Source: an uncultured Butyrivibrio sp.
GTDB taxonomy: Bacteria > Bacillota > Clostridia > Lachnospirales > Lachnospiraceae
Assembly: GCA_947168935.1 (NCBI GenBank)
Contig: CAMVNV010000022.1
Span: 1-35,550 of the forward strand
Direction of reading: 5' to 3'
Length of the DNA stretch: 35,550 bases
This document shows, piece after piece, positions 1 through 6,958 of the stretch. A program made the position numbers and the translations under genes. The stretch's first letter is position 1. Each line of letters begins with the position of its first letter. The notes under the pieces are model-generated. The model was not told where the DNA came from. It worked only from the letters and a program-made list of their open reading frames with translations, and did no database searches.

Positions 1-2
1 AT

Positions 3-809
3 GAAGAGATGAGGACCAAAGAGATCCTTGAACAAAGACTTCTAAACGACCTTAAATATGCCATTGAGAACAAAGAGTTCCTTGTATACTTCCAGCCAAA
101 ATATAACGTGCAGGTGGATCCTCCTGTGATAGGCAGTGCTGAAGCTCTTGTAAGGTGGAAGCACCACGAGCTTGGAATGATACCTCCGGGCGATTTTATT
201 TCTCTTTTTGAAAAGAGCAGTCAGATTGGTATTCTGGATCGTTATGTATGGGCTGAAACTGCAAGATATATAGCGCAGTGGAAAGAAAAATACGGTAAGG
301 TGATCCCTATATCTGTTAACTTAAGTCGCATTGATATATTCGATCCTGACCTTGAAAAGACAATTGAAGGAATAGTCGAAGAAACCGGAATCGGGCGTGA
401 AGATCTCCATCTGGAAGTCACTGAATCAGCCTATACTGAGGGCGAAGAGCAGATACTTGAAGTTATAAGGCGCTTTAGAAGTAAAGGCTATCATATCGAG
501 ATGGATGATTTCGGAACAGGTTATTCATCTCTTAATATGCTGTCTCGTATGTCTATTGATGTTCTTAAGCTTGACAGGAGCTTCATCAAGGATATCAAGG
601 GAGAAGATGATGACAGCAAGGATGTACAAATGGTAGAGCTTATCCTCGATATCGCAAGAAGCCTTAAGCTCGTAGTTGTAGCAGAAGGTGTTGAGACCAA
701 AGAGCAGATGGAATTCCTGAAAAAGAGAGGCTGCGATCTGATCCAGGGCTTCTATTTCTCAAAACCGCTTCCAGCTGATGAATTTGAGGAGAAGGCGTTT
801 AAAGATTGA
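3..809 (+). CDS. EAL-domain c-di-GMP phosphodiesterase, 5'-truncated by window edge
   Basis: The reading frame is open to the left window edge (codons GAA GAG precede the ATG at 9), so this is the C-terminal part of a larger protein. The residues before the domain resemble the usual linker after a GGDEF domain. The EAL domain fills the rest and should hydrolyse cyclic di-GMP to pGpG in the cytoplasm. Counting from the ATG at 9, the catalytic set is complete: E45 in EALVRW, N104 in SVNLSR, E136 in LEVTES, D166-D167 in MDDFGTGYSS, K187 in LKLDRSF, E226 in AEGVET and Q246 in IQGFYFSKPL. It is therefore probably an active enzyme, unlike the EAL-like protein at 5519. Whether an N-terminal GGDEF or sensor exists cannot be seen here. 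Confidence 0.9.
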   Translation, partial: EEMRTKEILEQRLLNDLKYAIENKEFLVYFQPKYNVQVDPPVIGSAEALVRWKHHELGMIPPGDFISLFEKSSQIGILDRYVWAETARYIAQWKEKYGKVIPISVNLSRIDIFDPDLEKTIEGIVEETGIGREDLHLEVTESAYTEGEEQILEVIRRFRSKGYHIEMDDFGTGYSSLNMLSRMSIDVLKLDRSFIKDIKGEDDDSKDVQMVELILDIARSLKLVVVAEGVETKEQMEFLKKRGCDLIQGFYFSKPLPADEFEEKAFKD

Positions 810-826
810 TATGTAAAGAATATAAC
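798..826 (+). promoter_or_regulatory. Possible sigma-70-type promoter of a small RNA
   Basis: TTTAAA (798-803), a 17-bp spacer and TATAAC (821-826) resemble -35 and -10 elements. They overlap the end of the EAL gene. Predicted initiation near 833 coincides with the first base-paired element of the downstream hairpin series, while the next coding start is over 300 bp away. Promoter calls by eye in AT-rich DNA are weak. Confidence 0.35.
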
Positions 827-832
827 TATGTT

Positions 833-1062
833 ACTGCGAAGGTATAGCTGCAAGTTTTACAGCTGACTGCATAAGTATATGTTTTCGCAACTTTGAATCA
901 GAAATCCGCATTTACTGCGGATTTCGTAAGAAAGTGAATCGGTAGGTAAATAGGCTAGGCACCGAAGGTGTTCTCAATTGGCCTATTTACATGACTTTTG
1001 GAACGAAGTGACAAAAAGTCATATTAATCAGTAACCACCGGCGTTTGCTGGTGGTTATTTTT
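833..1062 (+). ncRNA. Candidate structured non-coding RNA, ~230 nt
   Basis: This gene-free stretch of 337 bp (810-1146) holds a series of inverted repeats. TGCGAA (835-840) pairs with TTCGCA (884-889) and encloses AGCTG/CAGCT (846-850/860-864). GAAATCCGCA/TGCGGATTTC (901-910/916-925) is a perfect 10-bp stem. GTAAATAGGC/GCCTATTTAC (946-955/981-990) encloses CACC-GAA-GGTG. ATGACTTTT/AAAAGTCAT (991-999/1014-1022) follows. The last hairpin (1033-1056) is a strong intrinsic terminator. With the possible promoter at 798-826 this fits an independent RNA. It could instead be a structured 3' UTR of the EAL mRNA. I do not recognise a known RNA family; it does not look like SRP RNA, RNase P RNA or tmRNA. 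Confidence 0.45.
1033..1062 (+). terminator. Intrinsic terminator
   Basis: AACCACCGGC and GCTGGTGGTT form a 10-bp stem with one G-U pair and a GTTT loop, followed by ATTTTT. It ends the structured region and separates it from the Nudix gene. Confidence 0.85.
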
Positions 1063-1146
1063 GGGAAACAACAGTCATTATATACTCTAAACAGCTGGGA
1101 AGTTTGGACTCTTTAATGTATACTGATTATAGATGCGGAGGTTTCT

Positions 1147-1605
1147 ATGGTTGTTTCAACACTTTGTTATTTGGAAAAAGATGATAAGTATTTAATGCTC
1201 CTTAGAAATAAAAAAGAGCATGATGTTAATGAAGGTAAATGGATCGGAGTCGGCGGCAAATGTGAAAAGGGAGAAAGTCCTGAAGAATGCATTATCCGCG
1301 AAACTTTTGAAGAGACCGGTATAAAGCTTGAAAATCTTAAAATGCGAGGAGTTCTGACGTTTTCATCAGAAGGATGGGAAGATGAGTATATCTTCGTTTT
1401 CACATCTGATAAGTTTTCAGGAAGCATTACTGATTGTAACGAAGGAGAGCTTCGCTGGATCGATAAAGATAAGATCATGGATCTTAATCTTTGGGACGGC
1501 GACAGGATCTTTCTTAAGATCATGCTGGAAAGCGACGAGTTCTTTTCTATAAAGTTGTCCTATAAGGGCGATGAGATCGTGGATCAGCAGTTATATACAT
1601 ACTAA
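1147..1605 (+). CDS. Nudix hydrolase (MutT / 8-oxo-dGTP diphosphatase-like)
   Basis: This 152-aa single-domain Nudix protein is predicted to cleave a nucleoside diphosphate linked to another moiety. The Nudix box is complete at residues ~37-59 (GKCEKGESPEECIIRETFEE then TGI), giving the GX5EX7REUXEEXGU pattern with the metal-binding REXXEE glutamates. The N-terminal half resembles the oxidised-nucleotide sanitising subgroup (8-oxo-dGTP diphosphatase), but substrate cannot be fixed from motifs. The start ATG at 1147 has GGAGG about 5 bases upstream. The MBL gene follows after ~35 bp in the same direction. The - strand ORF at 1167-1523 is a shadow. Confidence 0.85.
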   Translation: MVVSTLCYLEKDDKYLMLLRNKKEHDVNEGKWIGVGGKCEKGESPEECIIRETFEETGIKLENLKMRGVLTFSSEGWEDEYIFVFTSDKFSGSITDCNEGELRWIDKDKIMDLNLWDGDRIFLKIMLESDEFFSIKLSYKGDEIVDQQLYTY

Positions 1606-1642
1606 TAGAATTAATATGTGCTAATGAGTAAGGGGGATGGGA

Positions 1643-2437
1643 ATGGATATTAGATTCTTAGGCCAGTGCGGCTTTCTTTTAACAGATGATGATATGAGTA
1701 TAGTGATAGACCCGGTTTTTTCGGATCTTCACGAGAATGGGCAGTCCATCATGAACTATCCACCTGTCATGAAGCCCTCTGATATTGCACCTGACTTTTG
1801 CTTCTGCACTCATGATCATATAGATCACCTTGATATAGAGACGGTCAGCGGCTTTGCTGCGTCCAATGACAAGACCAGGTTCGTGATTCCTTCCGGATGT
1901 AAGAAGATATTGCTTAGCCGTGAAATTCCGGAAGACAGGATCATAACCTTTGATGATGGTGAGAGCAAGATCCTGACCCAGAGCGGCAAGGTTTATAAAG
2001 TCAAAGACAATTCAAAAAGTATTAATGAAAATAGTATAGAAGTAACTGCTATCTCTACAGCGCATCCTGTCCACAAGCTTGATGCAGACGGACTTGACAG
2101 GAATCTTTTATATTCGATCCTTTGGAATGGGCACAGATACGTGCATCTGGGAGACACCTATCGCACGGACAGACTTGTAAAGAGCCTTAAAAAGCTCGGG
2201 CATATCGACGTTCTCTTTTCCCCGATCAATGGAAGAGATGATGAGAGAGAAGCACGAGGCATTATCGGTAACCTTTCGGGAAAAGAAACTGCGCTTCTTG
2301 CAAGTGAGCTAAAGGTAGGACTTGTATATCCAATGCACTTTGACATGGTCAAAGGCAATACCGCAGACCCATCAGAATTTGTGGAAGAGATGGAGAGAAT
2401 CGGCGGTAAGACTGAATTTATTATTCCTGAAAAATAA
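1643..2437 (+). CDS. UlaG-like metallo-beta-lactamase-fold hydrolase
   Basis: A cytoplasmic MBL-fold protein of ~264 aa. The metal-binding signature H-x-H-x-D-H is present as THDHIDHLD at about residues 57-62 of the chosen start. Later ligand candidates are STAHPVH, LGDTYRTD and PMHFD. The opening MDIRFLGQCGFLL and IDPVFSDL are typical of the UlaG / L-ascorbate-6-phosphate lactonase-like branch, but no ascorbate genes are nearby, so the substrate is unknown. The ORF track starts at ATG 1637, but the AAGGGGG Shine-Dalgarno directly abuts that codon; ATG 1643 gives a normal 6-base spacing and is preferred. It probably shares a transcript with the Nudix gene. Confidence 0.8.
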   Translation: MDIRFLGQCGFLLTDDDMSIVIDPVFSDLHENGQSIMNYPPVMKPSDIAPDFCFCTHDHIDHLDIETVSGFAASNDKTRFVIPSGCKKILLSREIPEDRIITFDDGESKILTQSGKVYKVKDNSKSINENSIEVTAISTAHPVHKLDADGLDRNLLYSILWNGHRYVHLGDTYRTDRLVKSLKKLGHIDVLFSPINGRDDEREARGIIGNLSGKETALLASELKVGLVYPMHFDMVKGNTADPSEFVEEMERIGGKTEFIIPEK

Positions 2438-2530
2438 TATTCATTTTAGGATGAAGGGTATTATTATCATAGTTAAAGTGATAAAATTAGGTTGTATTTA
2501 AGAATTTTTATTGTGAAGGGAGACACTGTT

Positions 2531-3106
2531 ATGTTCAATGCTAAGACTGATAAGAAAACTGCTATATTTTTTGCTGATGGATGTGAAGAAGTAGAAGCGC
2601 TTACAACTTATGATATTCTGTACAGAGCAGGAATTCCCTGCACTAAGGTTTCCATAAATGCAGATGAATATGTTAAGTCCTCACATGATGTAATCATCAA
2701 ATGTGATACTACTATTGATAAATTCAATTTTGATGAGTGCGACATGATCATCCTTCCGGGTGGAATGCCGGGAACACCTAACCTCAGAGCATGTGATGCT
2801 CTTTGCAAAGAGATCATCACATTTGCAGGTTTTGGCAAGCCAATAGCTGCTATCTGCGCAGCACCATCTATTCTAGCTGAGCTCGGAATCCTGAGAGGAG
2901 TAAAAGCCTGCTGTAATCCTTCCAAAGAAGCAGAGGTTGAATCTGAAGGAGCTTTATTATCAAGAGAACAGGTTGTGGTATCCGACAATATCATTACAAG
3001 CCGTGCTATGGGAACAGCAATTCCATTTGGCCTTGCGATCGTTAAGTTCTTCCTTGGCGATGGTGCTGCATCATATATCAAGTCTAATATTTTATATTCA
3101 GGCTGA
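2531..3106 (+). CDS. DJ-1/PfpI (ThiJ) family protein
   Basis: A 191-aa DJ-1 superfamily protein of normal length for the YajL/DJ-1 branch. The conserved acidic segment GCEEVEAL lies at residues 17-24, and the nucleophile-elbow cysteine is C109 in IAAICAAPSIL. The PGGMPG glycine-rich loop is near residue 76. Family members are linked to oxidative or glyoxal stress and deglycase-like or chaperone activities; the activity is disputed in general and cannot be settled here. The ORF track begins at a TTG at 2492, but ATG 2531 has GAAGGGAG upstream and matches the family N-terminus. A terminator follows at 3161. Confidence 0.85.
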   Translation: MFNAKTDKKTAIFFADGCEEVEALTTYDILYRAGIPCTKVSINADEYVKSSHDVIIKCDTTIDKFNFDECDMIILPGGMPGTPNLRACDALCKEIITFAGFGKPIAAICAAPSILAELGILRGVKACCNPSKEAEVESEGALLSREQVVVSDNIITSRAMGTAIPFGLAIVKFFLGDGAASYIKSNILYSG

Positions 3107-3160
3107 TATTGGAATATCCAGATGAAATTTAAGAATTTGATAGCTTAAGCTATAAATAAG

Positions 3161-3192
3161 CAGGTGGTAGAAGAGATTTTGCCACCTGTTTT
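3161..3192 (+). terminator. Intrinsic terminator of the DJ-1 gene
   Basis: CAGGTGG (3161-3167) pairs with CCACCTG (3182-3188) across a 14-base loop, followed by TTTT. It lies 55 bp after the DJ-1 stop codon. Confidence 0.7.
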
Positions 3193-3206
3193 CAATTGGA
3201 TATAAA

Positions 3207-3247
3207 ATGAGAACGAAATGCTGATACAGCACTACGTTCTCATTTTT
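3207..3247 (-). terminator. Terminator of flagellin, likely bidirectional
   Basis: ATGAGAACG (3207-3215) pairs with CGTTCTCAT (3235-3243), with an inner GCTG-ATA-CAGC hairpin. T-runs lie on both outer sides: TTTTT on + and TTTTATA on -. It sits just beyond the flagellin stop, between two converging genes, so it probably ends flagellin transcription and backs up the + strand terminator. Confidence 0.8.
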
Positions 3248-3265
3248 GATATATGCGTTTTTGGT

Positions 3266-5239
3266 TTACTGTAACAGTGACAATACGCCCTGTTTAGACT
3301 GGTTAGCCTGTGCCAGCATTGATTCGCCGGACTGCTTTAGGATGTTTGTAAGTGAATAGTTGACCATTTCCTTGGCCATATTTGTATCTCTAATCTGAGA
3401 CTCTGAATCCTGTGTGTTGATCCTGATATTGTTATCGTTAAGAACTGCGTGTTCCATTCTGTTCTGATAAGCACCAAAGAGTGAACGCTGTTCATTAACA
3501 ACCTTAAATGCTCCCTTTAATGTATCAATTGCAGCCTGGGCAGAAGCTGAATCTGTTATTTCGAGGTTTCTGATTCCGAGAACGCCGTTATTGAGCTTTT
3601 CGTATACGATCGGAATGTCGTTGTCTGCTTCTGAACCGCTCTGAATGATCATGCCTATCTGACCGCCGTAGACAGGAACATCAACGGTGTGATGATTTTC
3701 AGAAGGTGTATACCAATTGAACGTATCATGCCCACTATGACTTAAATCGATTCTAGTATTGGTGTTAAGGGCGGCATTAACTTTAGCTAAAATTGATTCG
3801 TCATCATCTGTGATATCAACAGGAATATCTATAGTTAGTGTTCCTACTTTTTGTGTTGAATTTCCATCTGCTGCAGTAAAAGCTGTATCAGCAGTAAGGT
3901 CGAAACTTATGTATATATTTCCGCTATTGTTTGTGTCGCCGCCTTTTTTTTCTGATAAGACTCCAGTGTCGCCTTTTAGTGCTTCCATTACACCAGCAAG
4001 ATTTCCGCCGCTAGTTGCACTATGAGGTACTTTATAGGTGGATCCATTTTTGCCGTTGTAATATTGCCACCATACGCCGCGATTTTCACTCCGATCATCA
4101 TTTGAAGTCCATGAAACACCGCTTGATTTAGCTGTGACAGTGCCAATACCTTCCATAGTAAATTTTAAAATCCATGGATCAGTGCTTGTTGCAGCAGTAG
4201 TAACACTGGTAGTGCCATTTCCAGATATTTGTGTCAGATTGGATCCGGTTGAAGGTGATGGCTCTATAAAACTATCATTGGAAGTAGATGCAAAATCATA
4301 AGCATTTTCCGTTCCGGCATGTGATGATTTATCTTTGGCATATATTTCTATTGTGGCTGAGGCACTAACTCCACTAGTATCTGATGGTGCTTTAAATGTT
4401 GCTGTTGCATAGTTTGTATAATTCGTAGAAAGTGATGCATTATTAAGAGAAGCAATATAATCGTCAAGGGTTGCAACAGTTGTTTCGACATTCATATATA
4501 TCTTTTTGTTAAGGAAGGCTTGAAGTGTTGCAAGTTCATCTCCGCTATAAGATGACAGATGATCTGCAATATTGAAATCATAACTACTGGCTTCCAGATC
4601 ATCCCAGCTTATGTAATCAGAAGAATATGTTGTTCCATTAAAACCTGTCCAGCTGACTTTAACGCCGTTGGTGCTATCAGCTGATGCTGTAAAGGTTCCC
4701 GGTATAGGTAAATAACCTAAGTTGTCTGCAGTTACATAGACTTTTTCTGATGAGGAATCTGTTACACCAAGTGCCTGTACCTTATCATATCCCACAAGAA
4801 TTGGATCTTCGATCTCAATATTCCAGATATTCCTATTATTAAAAGATGTTGTGTTGAATATTCTGTCAGATTCTTTCTTTATAGCCTGAATCTCTTCGTT
4901 AATATAAGAACGGTCAGTATCGGAAAGAGTGTCATTTGAAGCTTTGACACACAGTTCATTCATTCTTTGGAGGATATCGTGGGTTTCATTGAGAGCACCG
5001 TCTGCGACCTGAACGAAGCTAATTCCGTCCTGGATATTATCTTCAGCCTGGCGAAGACCTCTGATCTGACGACGCATTTTCTCTGAAATGGCAAGGCCTG
5101 CAGCATCGTCTGCAGCGCGGTTAACCTTATATCCTGATGAAAGCTTTTCAGCTGATTTGAAATTGCGATCTGCTACTAATCCGTAGGTTCTCTGTGAATT
5201 CATAGCAGACAGATTGTGTTGAATGACAAAGCCGCCCAT
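3266..5239 (-). CDS. fliC: Flagellin, large central-domain type
   Basis: Structural subunit of the flagellar filament, exported through the flagellar type III apparatus. The N-terminal D0/D1 region (residues ~1-145) is classical: VIQHNLSAMNSQRTYG, SSGYKVNRAADDAAGLAISEKM and AEDNIQDGISFVQVADGAL. The C-terminal D1/D0 region (~565-657) includes NRMEHAVLN, QIRDTNMAKEMVNYSLTNIL and ends SMLAQANQSKQGVLSLLQ. Between them is a ~400-residue Ser/Thr/Asn-rich D2/D3 insert, making it much larger than minimal 270-280-aa flagellins. That insert is the variable, surface-exposed part and could carry O-glycans (inference). The start at 5239 has AGGGAA upstream on the - strand. The leader carries sigma-28-like and CsrA-like signals, described separately. 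Gene is monocistronic as seen. Confidence 0.95.
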   Translation of the reverse strand: MGGFVIQHNLSAMNSQRTYGLVADRNFKSAEKLSSGYKVNRAADDAAGLAISEKMRRQIRGLRQAEDNIQDGISFVQVADGALNETHDILQRMNELCVKASNDTLSDTDRSYINEEIQAIKKESDRIFNTTSFNNRNIWNIEIEDPILVGYDKVQALGVTDSSSEKVYVTADNLGYLPIPGTFTASADSTNGVKVSWTGFNGTTYSSDYISWDDLEASSYDFNIADHLSSYSGDELATLQAFLNKKIYMNVETTVATLDDYIASLNNASLSTNYTNYATATFKAPSDTSGVSASATIEIYAKDKSSHAGTENAYDFASTSNDSFIEPSPSTGSNLTQISGNGTTSVTTAATSTDPWILKFTMEGIGTVTAKSSGVSWTSNDDRSENRGVWWQYYNGKNGSTYKVPHSATSGGNLAGVMEALKGDTGVLSEKKGGDTNNSGNIYISFDLTADTAFTAADGNSTQKVGTLTIDIPVDITDDDESILAKVNAALNTNTRIDLSHSGHDTFNWYTPSENHHTVDVPVYGGQIGMIIQSGSEADNDIPIVYEKLNNGVLGIRNLEITDSASAQAAIDTLKGAFKVVNEQRSLFGAYQNRMEHAVLNDNNIRINTQDSESQIRDTNMAKEMVNYSLTNILKQSGESMLAQANQSKQGVLSLLQ

Positions 5240-5269
5240 AATGTATTCCCTGTATAACTAAAAAAACTA

Positions 5270-5309
5270 ACGTCCTTGTCATGTTGATAGAGAAAGTATC
5301 CTTACTTTC
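5270..5309 (-). promoter_or_regulatory. CsrA-like binding sites in the flagellin leader
   Basis: Read on the - strand, the leader forms hairpin GAAAGTA-AGGA-TACTTTC (5309-5292) with the CsrA core GGA in its loop. It is followed by ACAAGGACGT (5279-5270), close to the CsrA consensus ACARGGAUGU. The Shine-Dalgarno itself (AGGGAA, 5251-5246) adds a third GGA. This arrangement parallels CsrA control of hag translation in Bacillus subtilis. No csrA or fliW is in the window, so regulation is inferred. Confidence 0.45.
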
Positions 5310-5316
5310 ACCTTAT

Positions 5317-5346
5317 ATATCGGTGGAATAGCAGTGTTTACTTAAG
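5317..5346 (-). promoter_or_regulatory. Sigma-28-like promoter of flagellin
   Basis: On the - strand, CTTAAGTAAACACT is followed by CCGATAT (5323-5317), which matches the sigma-28/SigD -10 core. The -35 spacing is imperfect: TAAA gives 13 bases and TAAG gives 17 before CCGATAT, against about 15-16 in known promoters. Predicted initiation near 5310 gives a ~70-nt leader starting at the CsrA-like hairpin. Confidence 0.5.
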
Positions 5347-5381
5347 ATTGAAGAAGTATCTTTTTTTCTCAAAACAGGATT

Positions 5382-5407
5382 TAGATTCGTGGATAATAAG
5401 CCGATAT
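5382..5407 (+). promoter_or_regulatory. Sigma-28-like promoter of the EAL-like/HDOD gene
   Basis: TAGA (5382-5385), 14 bases, then GCCGATAT (5400-5407), an exact sigma-28 -10 element. It points toward the gene starting at 5519 with a ~105-nt leader. The 279-bp divergent region therefore has sigma-28-like elements facing both ways. Confidence 0.5.
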
Positions 5408-5518
5408 ACAATTGCGGAGAGATTATTTCCAGTTACAATTTAATACCTTTCTACATGTAATAAAAGTTCGTAAAACAGCTTTAACTCTAGGCTCAGAGGG
5501 CCTGAAGGAGACTATTAT

Positions 5519-6745
5519 ATGTTAGCTACTTTAATGCCATTGTTCAGCGACAATATGGAAGTTAATGCATACACTATCTTTGCGCAAAAATCAGATAGTT
5601 ATATGGATGCAGTGACGCAGTCTACAAGCGCTTTTGATGGTGCGGGCGTTATTACGGGGCTTGAAATAGTAAATAAAATAGGCCTTGAGACACTTTCCCA
5701 GGATCACATGGTATTTATAGAGATCAACAATATATCTATTTTTTCAGATATAGCAGGCCAGTGCTTTGCGGCACATGACAGGGTAGTGCTCCTTATAGAT
5801 CCGTCTATCAAGCCGGAGGATATGTATGTAAACAGGATGAACGAGATCAAGGAAGCGGGCTTTAAGTTTGCCATGAGAAAACTTAAACCAGCTGATTTTG
5901 AGAATTACCGTCCTGTTTTGGATAAATGCAGTTATATTTTCCTTGATCACAAAAATATAGATATTGATATGGCTTACAAGTACTTTTCACATATGTACAA
6001 GGATATAAAGCTGTGCGCTGTCAATGTTGATACTAGAGAAGAATATGAAGAGCTTTCGGGAAAAGCGGGTTATGACCTTTATGAAGGTCTGTTCTTCAGA
6101 ACGCCTATAACCAAGAGCCAGAGAGAGCTCGTGCCCTTCAAGGTTACATATCTTCAGCTTCTTAATTTGGTAAATGAGACTGATTTTGAGATCACAGATG
6201 CTGCCAATGTAATCGGACAGGATGCAGCCCTTGTTGTAAGACTTCTCGAGATGGTTAATCATATGACCTCCAACAGAGGCGTATCTTCAGTTCGCCATGC
6301 TGCAGCACTTCTTGGACAGAAAGAACTTAAAAAGTGGATCACGACGGCCATTACCAAGGAACTGTGCTCAGACAGACCAAGTGAGATCATGAGAATGTCC
6401 ATGATTAGGGCAAGATTTGCTGAGAATCTGTCCAAGTATTTTGAACTTGAGCCCTTCAGTTCAGAGATTTTCCTGATGGGTCTTTTCTCAGTGCTTGATC
6501 AGATCCTTGAAAAGCCTATGAAAGAATGTCTGGAGATGGTCAAGATCTCTACAGATATAAGACAGGCGCTTCTCGACCACAAAGGCCGTATTTATCCTGT
6601 TCTTGAATTCATCCTATTCTATGAAGATGCGCAGTGGGCTGATGTATCAAGGATCATGCTCCTTAACAAGATGCGCAAGAATCAGGCATATGATGCTTAT
6701 CTTGAAGCTCTGGACTGGCACAGGAAGATCATTACTATCAAGTAA
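5519..6745 (+). CDS. EAL-like/HDOD signalling protein (YuxH/CdgJ type)
   Basis: A 408-aa cytoplasmic protein combining a degenerate EAL fold (~1-205) with an HDOD domain (~206-400). The EAL part lacks the EAL motif, the paired catalytic aspartates and the AEGVET glutamate, but keeps the fold landmark LYEGLFFRTPI where active enzymes have IQGFYFSKP. It is unlikely to hydrolyse c-di-GMP. The HDOD part shows FEITDAANVIGQDAALVVRLLEMVN and VRHAAALLGQKELKKW, typical of the family. Proteins of this architecture (YuxH; CdgJ of Vibrio) are associated with motility and c-di-GMP output, fitting its position divergent from flagellin. Start ATG 5519 has GAAGGAG upstream. Confidence 0.85.
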   Translation: MLATLMPLFSDNMEVNAYTIFAQKSDSYMDAVTQSTSAFDGAGVITGLEIVNKIGLETLSQDHMVFIEINNISIFSDIAGQCFAAHDRVVLLIDPSIKPEDMYVNRMNEIKEAGFKFAMRKLKPADFENYRPVLDKCSYIFLDHKNIDIDMAYKYFSHMYKDIKLCAVNVDTREEYEELSGKAGYDLYEGLFFRTPITKSQRELVPFKVTYLQLLNLVNETDFEITDAANVIGQDAALVVRLLEMVNHMTSNRGVSSVRHAAALLGQKELKKWITTAITKELCSDRPSEIMRMSMIRARFAENLSKYFELEPFSSEIFLMGLFSVLDQILEKPMKECLEMVKISTDIRQALLDHKGRIYPVLEFILFYEDAQWADVSRIMLLNKMRKNQAYDAYLEALDWHRKIITIK

Positions 6746-6840
6746 CTCCACCAATCTGGTCAAAGAGTGAACACCAGGTAATCAAAAGGTGAAAAGAAAT
6801 ATTATGCTATTTAACTATTTTTATTCTTTAATCGACGTTA

Positions 6841-6873
6841 AAAGATACCGATATTATTATCGGTATCTTTTTT
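6841..6873 (+). terminator. Strong intrinsic terminator
   Basis: AAAGATACCGATA (6841-6853) and TATCGGTATCTTT (6858-6870) form a perfect 13-bp stem with a TTAT loop and a T-run. It isolates the EAL-like/HDOD gene from the biosynthetic locus that starts at 6959. Confidence 0.9.
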
Positions 6874-6958
6874 ATTGTGATCTTTTTTGCATGAATCAAG
6901 TTTTGTAATTCACTGCTATGACGGCGTTTTTATTTGGTTATAGGTCGAGGAGGCATAG

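Noticed and set aside
1104-1133. TTGGAC-N18-TATAGA as promoter of the Nudix gene
   Set aside because: Transcription would start on top of the ribosome binding site, leaving essentially no leader.
2608-3081. 157-aa - strand ORF
   Set aside because: Antisense shadow of the DJ-1 gene; no ribosome binding site and no family resemblance.
3759-4025. 88-aa + strand ORF inside flagellin
   Set aside because: Shadow of the low-complexity flagellin insert; no start signals.
6746-6958. Checked for a c-di-GMP (GEMM) riboswitch before the GT2 locus, because c-di-GMP genes lie nearby
   Set aside because: No conserved GEMM core or tetraloop-receptor pattern; only a terminator is visible.
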